DNA from: Legionella spiritensis
GTDB taxonomy: Bacteria > Pseudomonadota > Gammaproteobacteria > Legionellales > Legionellaceae
Direction of reading: 5' to 3'
Length of the DNA: 64,000 nt
Assembly: GCF_900186965.1 (NCBI RefSeq)
Contig: NZ_LT906457.1
Coordinates: forward strand, 770,501-834,500
Under the pieces are notes generated by a model, which was given only the letters and a program-made list of their open reading frames with translations, did not search any database and was not told where the DNA came from. Both the position numbers and the translations under genes were made by a program. Shown in pieces: positions 1 to 8,386 of this stretch. The first letter of the stretch is position 1; each line of letters starts with the position of its first letter.

Positions 1-177
1 GGCAAGTTTGAGCAACACGGCGAATCCATGGATAAACTGGCCCAGGAAATGATTTTGATGAAACGCTGTTCCACACCGGAAGACATCGTAGGCACGGCGA
101 CATTTCTTGCCAGTTCCGATTCGGATTATATGACCGGCCAATTGCTCATGATTGACGGTGGAATCGTAATGCAGTAG
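1..177 (+). CDS. Short-chain dehydrogenase/reductase, C-terminal part
   Basis: This is the last 58 codons of a gene that begins before the window, open from base 1. The end of the protein shows the pattern typical of classical SDR oxidoreductases: an ...EDIVGTATFLASSDS... helix followed by YMTGQLLMIDGG, the conserved 'ITGQ.I.VDGG' strand near the C-terminus of the family. The catalytic Tyr-Lys and the NAD(P)-binding Gly motif lie outside the window. It ends 39 bases before the next gene on the same strand and is probably part of the same catabolic operon. The substrate cannot be inferred. Confidence 0.85.
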   Translation, partial: GKFEQHGESMDKLAQEMILMKRCSTPEDIVGTATFLASSDSDYMTGQLLMIDGGIVMQ

Positions 178-216
178 CGCTTGTTGACATCAAGCCCCCA
201 TACAGGAGTACTTATC

Positions 217-1521
217 ATGAGAGAATTCAGTCCTACCGAACCGGTGCAAATTTATGAGAGCGATATTGATCCCCGGTGGAACTGGCAACGCCCGATTCCA
301 TCTCCCGGTCGCATGGCGGTGGATTTTGAAGAGCGGGTTGATTTCAGACGATTGCATAATTATCGTCTGGCCCGGACTCGCAAGGCGCTCGCCGAGTCCG
401 GATTAGGCGCCATGTTGTGTTTTGACAACAACAATATTCGCTATCTGACCAGCAGCGTTATCGGAGAGTGGGCACGCGATAAAATTTGTCGATATTCGTT
501 GTTTACCGGTAATTCGAGTCCGTATTTATGGGATTTTGGATCGGCGGCCGCCCATCATCGTCTCCACGCGCCCTGGCTCGAATCTCATCAGTGCCGCGCC
601 GGCATGCTGGGGTTGCGGGGTTCCGTCAATCAGGACGCGGGATTATTCAAACGGGCCGCCCGGGAAATCGCTGATTTACTGCGCACGGATGGTGTCTTTG
701 AAATGCCTCTGGGAGTGGACGTGATTGAACCGCCCATGCTGTTTGCTCTGCAAGCCGAAGGTATTGATGTACGTGACGTGCAGCAGGTGATGCTCAATGC
801 CCGCCAAATTAAAAGTATGGACGAAATCATTTTATTAAACACGGCAGCCTCCATGGTCGATGGTGCCTACCAGATGATATCGGAGCATTTGAAACCCGGT
901 ATGAGGGAAAACGAACTGGTGGCTCTGGCTAACAAATTTCTCTATGAGCAGGGGTCGGATGATGTCGAGGCTATCAATGCCGTGTCCGGCGAGCGTTGCA
1001 GTCCCCATCCGCATAATTTTACCGACAGGATGTATCGCCCCGGTGATCAGGCGTTTTTTGACATCATTCAATCCTACATGGGATATCGTACTTGCTACTA
1101 CCGCACCCTCAATGTAGGCAGTAAAACCCAGGCTCAGGAAGATGCCTACGCCAGGGCTCGGGAGTGGATTGACGATGCCATAGCTTTGGTGAGGCCGGGC
1201 GTCACCACGGATAAAATCGCCGCCGTCTGGCCGCGTGCCCAGGAATTCGGGTTTGAATCCGAAATGGAAGCCTTCGGGCTGCAATTTGGTCATGGCCTGG
1301 GGTTGGCGTTGCATGAACGACCGATCATCAGCCGGCTGGTTTCCTTTGAACATCCCTTTGAATTACAGGAAGGCATGGTCTTTGCCCTGGAAACCTATTG
1401 CCCCGCCGTTGATGGCAACGGCGCGGCTCGTATCGAAGAGGAGGTCGTTGTAACGGCAGACGGGTGCCGGGTGATCACGTTATTCCCTGCCGGGGAATTG
1501 TTTGTCGCTAACGCCTATTAG
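217..1521 (+). CDS. M24/creatinase-fold enzyme resembling DddP (DMSP lyase family), altered metal site
   Basis: The 434-residue protein has the two-domain layout of M24 'pita-bread' enzymes. Its N-terminal half (FDNNNIRYLTSS, YLWDFG) resembles the DMSP lyase DddP, which I recall as about the same length. The start is ATG 217, with CAGGAG at 203-208; an upstream TTG at 181 has no such site. The family binds metal through Asp, Asp, His, Glu and Glu. Here the first Asp (D282, in AFFDII), His (H359, in FGHG), Glu (E392, in ALETY) and the last Glu (E407/E408, in RIEEEV) are visible. The second Asp is replaced by Ile, and Tyr or Cys stand where the next acidic ligand is expected (YRTCYYRT). Either the metal site is changed or the protein acts without two metals. 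It lies in an operon with an SDR, E1/E2 components and an aldehyde dehydrogenase. Xaa-Pro peptidase or ectoine hydrolase (DoeA-type) relatives are alternatives. Confidence 0.65.
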   Translation: MREFSPTEPVQIYESDIDPRWNWQRPIPSPGRMAVDFEERVDFRRLHNYRLARTRKALAESGLGAMLCFDNNNIRYLTSSVIGEWARDKICRYSLFTGNSSPYLWDFGSAAAHHRLHAPWLESHQCRAGMLGLRGSVNQDAGLFKRAAREIADLLRTDGVFEMPLGVDVIEPPMLFALQAEGIDVRDVQQVMLNARQIKSMDEIILLNTAASMVDGAYQMISEHLKPGMRENELVALANKFLYEQGSDDVEAINAVSGERCSPHPHNFTDRMYRPGDQAFFDIIQSYMGYRTCYYRTLNVGSKTQAQEDAYARAREWIDDAIALVRPGVTTDKIAAVWPRAQEFGFESEMEAFGLQFGHGLGLALHERPIISRLVSFEHPFELQEGMVFALETYCPAVDGNGAARIEEEVVVTADGCRVITLFPAGELFVANAY

Positions 1522-1571
1522 GCTCCATTGCAATGGTGAAGGATTTTGTTCACGAAACCCAAGGAGAAATG

Positions 1572-1829
1572 ATGCCTGTTTATGTCTATGAAACGATTGA
1601 AAACGAAGAGCAATGTTTTGAGTTTTTACAAAACGTCAATGATCCTCCTTTATCCATTCATCCCGATACGGGAATAAAAATTCGACGTATTGTTGTGCCC
1701 GGGGTGGCGGTAAAAACCCGGGGACTGCCCAAAGGCATGAAGGTCAATAAATCAAGCCCGGCGGCTACCGCCTGCGGTTGTAGTTCCAAAGTGCAGAAGA
1801 GTATGGGGCATCGCTCCTGCGGACATTGA
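1572..1829 (+). CDS. FmdB-like small protein with lost N-terminal zinc knuckle
   Basis: An 85-residue protein beginning MPVYVYE and containing FLQNVNDPPLSIHPDTG, which follows the FmdB/zinc-ribbon pattern (MPIYEY..C..CG...QS..DPPL..CP.CG). The Cys pairs of that pattern are replaced (YETIENEE and HPDTG). Cysteines appear only near the C-terminus (CGCS, SCGH). The start at ATG 1572 is chosen because AGGAG lies at 1562-1566; ATG 1569 is too close to it. The gene sits between the M24 enzyme and the E1 alpha gene with short gaps, so it is probably co-transcribed. Its role is unknown; FmdB proteins are often linked to amide/amine catabolic operons. Confidence 0.6.
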   Translation: MPVYVYETIENEEQCFEFLQNVNDPPLSIHPDTGIKIRRIVVPGVAVKTRGLPKGMKVNKSSPAATACGCSSKVQKSMGHRSCGH

Positions 1830-1839
1830 AAGGTGAACC

Positions 1840-2832
1840 ATGAAGAAGAAAAAAACATTAAACTCCGGCACGTTATTGCGAATGTACCGGCAAATGGTAC
1901 GGATCCGTGTCTTTGAAGACAACGCGAATGAATTGTATTTATCCGCCAAAATGCCGGGATTAACCCATATGTATTCCGGTCAGGAAGCCGTGGCGGTAGG
2001 CATTTGCGAAGCGCTGACGCCAGCGGACACTATTACCAGCACCCACCGCGGACATGGCCATTGCGTCGCCAAAGGGGCGCAATATGAGCAAATGTTTTGC
2101 GAACTCCTTGGCAAGCGGGAAGGGTATTGTCGAGGAAAGGGTGGTTCCATGCATATTGCGGATCAAGGCAATGGCAATCTCGGAGCCAATGCTATTGTTG
2201 GCGGCAGCATGGGGATAGCCACAGGCGCGGCCTTGAGTGCAAAATACAGGAATGACAATGCCGTTAGTGTGTGTTTTTTCGGCGACGGTGCGCTGGGTCA
2301 GGGTTTGCTTTATGAAGTGATGAATATGGCGGCACTTTGGTCTTTGCCAGTTATTTATGCCTGTGAAAACAATCTTTATGGGGAATACACCAAAGTATCT
2401 GAAATGGCGGCCGGTGATTTGAAAGCCCGGGCGCAGGCTTTTGGCATTGAGGCGCATGAAGTAGACGGGCAGGATGTTCTGGCGGTGCATCAACTGGCGC
2501 AAGAACTGGTGTCCCGAGCCAGAGCCGGTGAGGGGCCTTCTTTTGTGCTGTTAAACACCTATCGGTATTTCGGCCATCACGTAGGCGACATTGATCGACG
2601 TTATTACCGCAGTAAGGAAGAGGAAATTTACTGGAAAGAGCAGCGCGATCCCATTCAAATGCTTGGTCAATATCTGATAAAGAACAACATCGTCGATCAG
2701 ACGCGACTGGATAGTATCCGCCATGATATCGAACAAGAGGCGCAAAACGCGGTGGACTATGCTTTAAACGCGCCGTACCCCCAGGCATCGGAAGTAAATC
2801 AACACGTATATGCGACACAGGAGGAAATATGA
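1840..2832 (+). CDS. 2-oxoacid/acetoin dehydrogenase E1 component, alpha subunit
   Basis: A 330-residue thiamine-diphosphate-dependent E1 alpha subunit, which with the beta subunit decarboxylates a 2-oxoacid or acetoin-like substrate and reductively acylates the lipoyl arm of E2. The ThDP motif GDGALGQG starts at residue 148 and ends at N177/N178 (ACENN). Other family features are THRGHGH near residue 69, GGSMHI near 101 and the phosphorylation-loop-like stretch GHHVGD. The length fits the short AcoA/PdhA class. The stop overlaps the start of the beta-subunit gene by 4 bases (ATGA), so translation is probably coupled. Substrate choice between pyruvate, acetoin and branched-chain oxoacids cannot be made from sequence alone. 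Confidence 0.9.
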   Translation: MKKKKTLNSGTLLRMYRQMVRIRVFEDNANELYLSAKMPGLTHMYSGQEAVAVGICEALTPADTITSTHRGHGHCVAKGAQYEQMFCELLGKREGYCRGKGGSMHIADQGNGNLGANAIVGGSMGIATGAALSAKYRNDNAVSVCFFGDGALGQGLLYEVMNMAALWSLPVIYACENNLYGEYTKVSEMAAGDLKARAQAFGIEAHEVDGQDVLAVHQLAQELVSRARAGEGPSFVLLNTYRYFGHHVGDIDRRYYRSKEEEIYWKEQRDPIQMLGQYLIKNNIVDQTRLDSIRHDIEQEAQNAVDYALNAPYPQASEVNQHVYATQEEI

Positions 2833-3824
2833 GAGAGATAACCTGGGCAAAGGCGGTTAATGAGGCCATCTGTGAAGAAATGCGCGCTGATCCGACCATT
2901 TTGCTTATGGGAGAGGATGTGGCCGAAGCAGGGACGCCTTTCAAGGTGTTGTCCGGACTGGCGGAAGAGTTTGGCACTCAACGCATCATCGACACCCCCA
3001 TTTCCGAGCCGGGATTTGTCGGTATCGCCGTTGGCGCGGCCATGACCGGATGCCGTCCTATCGTGGACATCATGTTTGGCGATTTTTTGTTTCTGGTTAT
3101 GGATCAGCTGGCAAATCAGGCGGCCAAGCAACATTATATGTCTGGAGGTAAACTCAAGGTGCCTATGGTCTTGCGCACCAATCTGGGAGCCACTCGCCGT
3201 TCCGCGGCGCAACATAGTCAAAGCCTGCATGCCATGGTGGCTCATATTCCCGGACTTAAGGTTGCCATTCCGTCCACGCCCTATGAAGCCAAGGGACTCT
3301 TGAAAACGGCGATTCGCGATAATAATCCGGTCGTATTTTTTGAAGACAAACTCTCGTACCAAATGAAAGGCCATGTTCCGGAAGAACCTTATCGGATCCC
3401 CTTTGGCCAGGCTAATATTAACCGTTTGGGAAAGGACATCACGTTAATCGCATGCAGTTCGATGGTACAGGTCATCGAAGAGGCGGCGGATGTTCTGGTC
3501 GAACACAATATTTCAGCGGAGGTCATTGATATTCGCACCATCGTGCCTCTTGACGAAACAACCCTCATTGAATCAGTAAAAAAAACCGGCCGGGTGATTA
3601 TTGTGGATGAAGGGCATCAGAGTTTTGGTATTACCGCTGAAATTGCCAGTCGACTGGCGGAAAAAGCGTTTTATTATCTTGATGCGCCCCTGATTCGCCT
3701 CGGCGCCATGGACGTGCCTGTCCCTTTTTCTCCCGCCCTGGAGGATTTAACCGTACCGACAGCACAATCGGTTATTGAAAAAGCCCAACAATTAGTTTCA
3801 GGAAAGATTTGCCATGCCGCATGA
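2829..3824 (+). CDS. 2-oxoacid/acetoin dehydrogenase E1 component, beta subunit
   Basis: The 331-residue beta subunit of the heterotetrameric E1. It carries the transketolase-like pyrimidine-binding domain (LMGEDVAEAGTPFKV, DTPISEPGFVGIAVGAA, FGDFLFLVMDQL) and a C-terminal transketolase domain (EVIDIRTIVPLDETT, VDEGHQSFG). Both are complete and of normal length. It starts within the stop of the alpha gene, after GGAGG at 2820-2824, and overlaps the E2-like gene downstream by 11 bases. Tight overlaps on both sides indicate one transcript and stoichiometric synthesis. Confidence 0.9.
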   Translation: MREITWAKAVNEAICEEMRADPTILLMGEDVAEAGTPFKVLSGLAEEFGTQRIIDTPISEPGFVGIAVGAAMTGCRPIVDIMFGDFLFLVMDQLANQAAKQHYMSGGKLKVPMVLRTNLGATRRSAAQHSQSLHAMVAHIPGLKVAIPSTPYEAKGLLKTAIRDNNPVVFFEDKLSYQMKGHVPEEPYRIPFGQANINRLGKDITLIACSSMVQVIEEAADVLVEHNISAEVIDIRTIVPLDETTLIESVKKTGRVIIVDEGHQSFGITAEIASRLAEKAFYYLDAPLIRLGAMDVPVPFSPALEDLTVPTAQSVIEKAQQLVSGKICHAA

Positions 3825-4833
3825 CATTATTATGCCCGTTTTGGGAATGAATCAGGATACCGGATCCATAGCCTGTTGGCATAAAAAACCCGGTGACGCC
3901 ATCGCGGTTGGCGACATCATTATGGATGTTGAAACGGATAAAGCGGTTATGGAAATCGAAGCCAGACACTCGGGATTTCTTGGCAAAATTTTCTATGAAG
4001 CCGGGAGCGAGGTTCCAGTGGGTAATGTCGTCGCAGTCATTGATCCAGCGCCGGAGTTCGAGAATCAAGCGTCAGAAACCGGACAGGAGGAAATAAAAGC
4101 ACCTGCGCCGCATCCACTAAAAACCCAACCTTCGGCCACGGTTATCCCCCTGGTGTCGGAATCGGTATTGGCCTCACCGAAAGCCAGATCTCTGGTAAAA
4201 CAACACGGCATCACGTTACAAGCCGTGGCGCACCATTGCAACAGAAGTATTGTGCATGCAGCCGATGTAGATCAATTTATCGCGGAGCAACAAGCGCTCT
4301 CCGATGATGTGAAAACGCTGCCTAATCCGGCGCCGGTTCCACGACAAACCTGCCGTCTTGTCATAACCGTGTCCAGTGACGGTATGAAAGATTGCGAGAG
4401 CTGGTTATTACGGCAACAAGATCATAATTCGCGAAACGCAGGCCATCTGCTCGCTACTCTGGCGGCATCATTAATGCGCTCGCATCGGTTGTATCAGGAT
4501 ACGGCACCGCTCACCATTCAAGTAGACAATTGGGATGGCCAAGCCATGAGCGAAAGTTATATTTCCGATCCTGATTACGGACGTTTTTCCCGGCTGGAAA
4601 TCCACTCCACTGCTACAACCGAGCCGTGTCTGCATGTCTTATATCTCAGCGGATCTCATATTACGGCGCTCTCCATCGAAAACAGTCCCATGCCGACTAT
4701 TCTGGTCACCGACAAGGAGTCCGGATACGAAATCTTAATCAGCGGATTTGATACGGCTAAATTGTCCGAATTGATCCGGTTTGCGCAACAGTTGGCGCAA
4801 GCCATTGAGCAACCCTTGTTACACCTCACTTGA
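3814..4833 (+). CDS. E2-like lipoyl protein with degenerate acyltransferase domain
   Basis: A 339-residue protein with three regions. The lipoyl domain spans about residues 1-77, with the lipoylated Lys in DVETDKAVMEIEA (K43). The peripheral-subunit (E3)-binding domain spans about 119-156 (VLASPKARSLVKQHGI). The C-terminal region, about 176-339, has the length of a short acyltransferase domain. True E2 proteins end with an HRxxDG motif whose His is the catalytic base. Here the matching place near the end reads SGFDTAKLSELIRFAQQL, with no His. The acyltransferase active site therefore appears lost, while lipoyl and E3-binding functions are kept. It may be a structural or E3-binding-protein-like scaffold, or may pass the acyl group to an unknown acceptor. 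It overlaps the E1 beta gene by 11 bases. Confidence 0.8.
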   Translation: MPHDIIMPVLGMNQDTGSIACWHKKPGDAIAVGDIIMDVETDKAVMEIEARHSGFLGKIFYEAGSEVPVGNVVAVIDPAPEFENQASETGQEEIKAPAPHPLKTQPSATVIPLVSESVLASPKARSLVKQHGITLQAVAHHCNRSIVHAADVDQFIAEQQALSDDVKTLPNPAPVPRQTCRLVITVSSDGMKDCESWLLRQQDHNSRNAGHLLATLAASLMRSHRLYQDTAPLTIQVDNWDGQAMSESYISDPDYGRFSRLEIHSTATTEPCLHVLYLSGSHITALSIENSPMPTILVTDKESGYEILISGFDTAKLSELIRFAQQLAQAIEQPLLHLT

Positions 4834-4848
4834 GCGGAGAGTAAGACC

Positions 4849-6324
4849 ATGCTGGATTTGGAAGAAATAAACACGGGGATAAAAAATATTTTGGAACCCG
4901 TAATCAACGGGGTGAGTATGTCCACAAAAGATACCCTGATCCTGAGCAATCCTTACGACGATACACCGTTCGCACAACTCATGCTGGCCGATGCGGCGCT
5001 TATGGAGCGCGGTATTGCCCAGGCAACAGGGGCCTTTTCTCAAACCAGAGCCTTATCTGCCTGGCAACGCAGCAACATTCTTAAAATTATTGCGGAAAAA
5101 ATTCAACAACGCCGTTCGGAACTTGCCGAGGGTATTACCACTGAAAGCGGGAAGCCTGTTACCGCAGCTTTTGCGGAAGTCGATCGCGCACAGTTTACCT
5201 TTCAGGTCGCAGCCGAAGAAGCTTTGCGTATTAATGGCGACATTTTTTCACTCGACTGGCTCCCAGATCAGTCACGAAGAGAGGCTCATCTTCATCGCGT
5301 GCCTCGCGGCCTTATCGCTGGCATTACGCCTTTTAATTTTCCGCTCAATCTTGTGGCCCACAAGGTGGCTCCTGCCCTCGCTGCCGGAAATCCTGTGATT
5401 ATCAAACCTGATCTGCAAACGGCCATGACCGCCATCCGTCTGGGACAAATTATCATTGAATCCGGATGGCCGGCCAATGCTATTGCAATCGTGCCTTGTC
5501 GTAACGACGTGGCTCAGGCACTGGTCAGCGATGAACGTATTCGCATGCTCAGTTTCACGGGCAGCCCCAGGGTTGGTTGGGAATTAAAAAGACAGGCGGG
5601 TAAAAAACCGGTAACGCTGGAGCTGGGTGGCAATGCCGGTAATATCATTGAGCCCGATGCCGATTTGGAGTATGCGCTGGATCGCGTGGTATGGGGCGGT
5701 TATCTCAATGCGGGACAGACCTGCATCTCGGTTCAACGGGTATATATCCATGATACCATTTACGAGGACGCCAAAAATATATTAATTCGTAAAGTCAAGG
5801 CACTCAAATCTGGCGATCCGAAGCATCGAAGTACCGTGGTCGGTCCGGTCATCAACCAAATTGCCGCTGATCGAATTGAGCGCAGCATTCAACAAGCCGT
5901 TGCAAACGGCGCTCAGGTGCTGGTTGGGGGAGGGCGGCATAATCTGGTGATTGAGCCGACTTTGATCGAAAGCTGTGACGAGAGCTTAAGTATTGCCAAA
6001 GATGAAATCTTTGGCCCCATTGTTGTCCTTTCTTCCTACCGGGATTTTACAGAAGCTATCACCAAAGTCTCTGATTCCGACTATGGATTGCAAATGGGAT
6101 TGTTTACCCACGATCTGCGCAAGATACAATATGCCATTGACACGGTAGAGATTGGCGGTATAAATATTAATGACGTGTCGACTTTTCGCATTGATCATAT
6201 GCCTTACGGGGGTGTTAAAGCCTCAGGAACGGGGCGGGAAGGAATACGATACGCAATAGAAGAAATGACGGAAATGAAATTAGTTACGTATAATTACATC
6301 CACCCGTACATTACCGGTGCATAA
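4849..6324 (+). CDS. NAD(P)-dependent aldehyde dehydrogenase
   Basis: A 491-residue aldehyde dehydrogenase superfamily enzyme that oxidises an aldehyde to an acid or acyl-CoA with NAD(P). Catalytic features are intact: oxyanion Asn in ITPFNFP (N164), general base Glu in LELGGN (E258) and nucleophile Cys in NAGQTCIS (C292). DEIFGPI and the late IDHMPYGGVKASGTG loop are also present. GGAGAG at 4836-4841 supports ATG 4849; ATG 4918 is a possible shorter start. It follows the E2-like gene by 15 bases and precedes the LacI-type regulator by 6, so it belongs to the operon. It may act on the aldehyde produced by the M24 or SDR enzymes, but the substrate is unknown. Confidence 0.88.
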   Translation: MLDLEEINTGIKNILEPVINGVSMSTKDTLILSNPYDDTPFAQLMLADAALMERGIAQATGAFSQTRALSAWQRSNILKIIAEKIQQRRSELAEGITTESGKPVTAAFAEVDRAQFTFQVAAEEALRINGDIFSLDWLPDQSRREAHLHRVPRGLIAGITPFNFPLNLVAHKVAPALAAGNPVIIKPDLQTAMTAIRLGQIIIESGWPANAIAIVPCRNDVAQALVSDERIRMLSFTGSPRVGWELKRQAGKKPVTLELGGNAGNIIEPDADLEYALDRVVWGGYLNAGQTCISVQRVYIHDTIYEDAKNILIRKVKALKSGDPKHRSTVVGPVINQIAADRIERSIQQAVANGAQVLVGGGRHNLVIEPTLIESCDESLSIAKDEIFGPIVVLSSYRDFTEAITKVSDSDYGLQMGLFTHDLRKIQYAIDTVEIGGININDVSTFRIDHMPYGGVKASGTGREGIRYAIEEMTEMKLVTYNYIHPYITGA

Positions 6325-6330
6325 CTGTTC

Positions 6331-7347
6331 ATGAAAAAGCGTATTCGTATCAAAGACGTTGCAGACTATTTAGGAGTCAGCACGTCTACCGTATCGCGGG
6401 CACTAAACCCTGGTCTCCGTGCAAAAATAAGCACGGAAGTCATTGCTCAAGTCAGGGAAGCGGCTGTAAAACTCGGTTACGTGGCGGATTATACCGCCCA
6501 GAGCTTGCGCAAACAAAAAACCCGCACTATTGGTATCGTGGTACCCGATATTCTCAATCCGCTCTTTCCCGCTATGATCAAAGGCGCGCAGGATTATTTA
6601 TCCCGGGAGGGTTATGTCACATTTATTGCGAGTTCCAATAATAACCAAACCCTGGCCATTGCCGAAATCCGGAATCTCATTGCCCGGAAAATCGATGGTA
6701 TTATCATTGCGAGCGCGTTTCTTAAAGACAGTAGCGTAAATTATTGTGTCCGGCAGCAGCTTCCCATGGTTCTGGTCAATCGTTCCATTCATGACGAACA
6801 TGCCGCCCATCGGGTAATCAATGACGATATATATGGGATTGAACTTGCGATGAATCACTTGCTCGAACTGGGACATCGCCATATTGTTCACTTTGCCGGG
6901 CCGCAAGTCATTTCGCAAGGGAAGGAACGATTAAGTACCTTTCTTGATTACTGTGCAAAACATGAACTTGAGAGGGACGTGATACCGCTCGATGCTTTTA
7001 CTATAGAGGCTGGCATGCAGGGTGCGGAGCTATTCCTCAAGCGTCATAAAAAAGCGTCCGCCATTCTGGCGGCAAACGATCTAATGGCAATTGGCGCCAT
7101 ACAGCAATTGCAGAGCAAGGGCTATGAGATTCCCGGCGATTATTCCGTTGTGGGTTTTAATGGCATGTTTTTATCCGACATGATCTCGCCGTCACTCACC
7201 ACAATTCAAGTGCCCCATCAACAATTGGCTGAACAGGCCGCACGTCTTTTGTTGCAGGAAATCGCCACACCAGGTGCCCCAAGGCAAACCTTGCTGCTTA
7301 CCCCGAAACTTATCGTTCGGGCAAGCAGCGGACTCTGCCGGGGCTAA
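6331..7347 (+). CDS. LacI-family transcriptional regulator
   Basis: A 338-residue regulator with an N-terminal LacI helix-turn-helix (RIKDVADYLGVSTSTVSRAL, residues 5-24), a hinge (LGYVADYTAQSLRKQ) and a periplasmic-binding-protein-like sensor domain (TIGIVVPDILNPLFP to the C-terminus). It is the last gene of the catabolic operon, 6 bases after the aldehyde dehydrogenase, and is therefore the likely local regulator, controlled by the operon's substrate or an intermediate. The operator should lie upstream of base 1, outside the window. Its stop is 1 base from the stop of the convergent ectD-like gene, with no terminator visible between them. Confidence 0.9.
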   Translation: MKKRIRIKDVADYLGVSTSTVSRALNPGLRAKISTEVIAQVREAAVKLGYVADYTAQSLRKQKTRTIGIVVPDILNPLFPAMIKGAQDYLSREGYVTFIASSNNNQTLAIAEIRNLIARKIDGIIIASAFLKDSSVNYCVRQQLPMVLVNRSIHDEHAAHRVINDDIYGIELAMNHLLELGHRHIVHFAGPQVISQGKERLSTFLDYCAKHELERDVIPLDAFTIEAGMQGAELFLKRHKKASAILAANDLMAIGAIQQLQSKGYEIPGDYSVVGFNGMFLSDMISPSLTTIQVPHQQLAEQAARLLLQEIATPGAPRQTLLLTPKLIVRASSGLCRG

Positions 7348-7348
7348 T

Positions 7349-8236
7349 TCATTCCTTTGCTGTAACAGCACCTGTGAATGGTCTTGCAAGAAATTCCGGT
7401 CGGGGCGAGAGGCCGTTAAACGGTTCAACGGGTGTATTTTCGACGCTGTTATAGACAAAAAAGATATTGCTCCTCGGCATAGGCGCCATATTGTCAGGTG
7501 AACCATGCAACAAATTCCCTTCATGGAAAACAACCGTACCCGGCGGCCCATAAATGCCTTTCATGCCAAACTGGTTGACCATTTGCGCCAATAACTCTTT
7601 GCCAGGCACACCATAAGTCTGGTTGCGCAGAGAGGTTTTAAAATTATCCTGGGGCGTTTCGCCGACACAACTAATAAAATACTTATGGGACTGGGGGATC
7701 ACAAATAAGGAGCCGTTAAATTCATTATTCTCCGTTAAAAATACCCAGCCTGTTAAAATTCGCATCCCCGGGATCCCATCTTCCGAGTGCCATGTTTCAA
7801 AATCAGAATGCCAGGAAAATGATTTGCCGCTCAAACCGGCTTTTACGTTAATACGCGAGTGATGGATGTATACCTCGCTATCAAGAATTTGCTCTGCTGC
7901 GTGCAACAGGTTCCTGTCACAAGCCAGAGATTTACAAATATCACTATATTTTTCCGGCGAGAAAACGGAACGTACCATATTACTGTCCGGTTCCAGGATC
8001 AGCTCCTGTTTTCCTGCAAGCTCGACTTGCATTCTCGGGATCTCCGCGAGCACCTCATCCACTTTATCAGCCAGCAGGCCGGGCTTGATGAGATAACCAT
8101 GGTGTGCGAAGAAATCGAGTTCGGCAGAAGACAACAGATTATGTCGTTTTCCCTCACCATAAACGACAGGTTCCCGTCGTGGAATAATGTGTTCCTTGCT
8201 GTCGTTACGCGTTGGGTAAATATCCATTTTGGTCAC
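7349..8236 (-). CDS. ectD: Ectoine hydroxylase (EctD-like), Fe(II)/2-oxoglutarate dioxygenase
   Basis: A 295-residue phytanoyl-CoA-dioxygenase-superfamily enzyme. The stretch FSWHSDFETWHSEDGIPGMR matches the signature of EctD, which converts ectoine to 5-hydroxyectoine using Fe(II), O2 and 2-oxoglutarate. Visible iron ligands are H143 and D145 (WHSD) and H244 (LLHGS); R255 is placed to bind 2-oxoglutarate. The start is GTG 8236, since AGGAG lies 6 bases upstream; ATG 8227 would be too far from it. No ectABC genes are in the window, so any substrate would have to be imported or made elsewhere. It is convergent with the lacI-like gene. Another substrate in this dioxygenase family remains possible, but the signature is unusually complete. 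Confidence 0.8.
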   Translation of the reverse strand: MTKMDIYPTRNDSKEHIIPRREPVVYGEGKRHNLLSSAELDFFAHHGYLIKPGLLADKVDEVLAEIPRMQVELAGKQELILEPDSNMVRSVFSPEKYSDICKSLACDRNLLHAAEQILDSEVYIHHSRINVKAGLSGKSFSWHSDFETWHSEDGIPGMRILTGWVFLTENNEFNGSLFVIPQSHKYFISCVGETPQDNFKTSLRNQTYGVPGKELLAQMVNQFGMKGIYGPPGTVVFHEGNLLHGSPDNMAPMPRSNIFFVYNSVENTPVEPFNGLSPRPEFLARPFTGAVTAKE

Positions 8237-8386
8237 AGTACTCTCCTGCAGGCGCTTGTTTTTCTTTCAGATCAGGCGATTTTTAAAAATTGTCAGAAGG
8301 GTACTGTAGAATGAGCCCCGTTTTTTTGCAACCCATTGTTGTACCAATACCGTCAGAGCCCGGGGGCAGGTTCTGTAAATTAATTT

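Noticed and set aside
835-1353. 172-codon open frame on the - strand
   Set aside because: Lies wholly opposite the M24 enzyme, whose motifs and ribosome site are clear; no family motifs in the frame.
1960-2977. Two long - strand frames (180 and 208 codons)
   Set aside because: Opposite the E1 alpha and beta genes, whose motifs are unambiguous.
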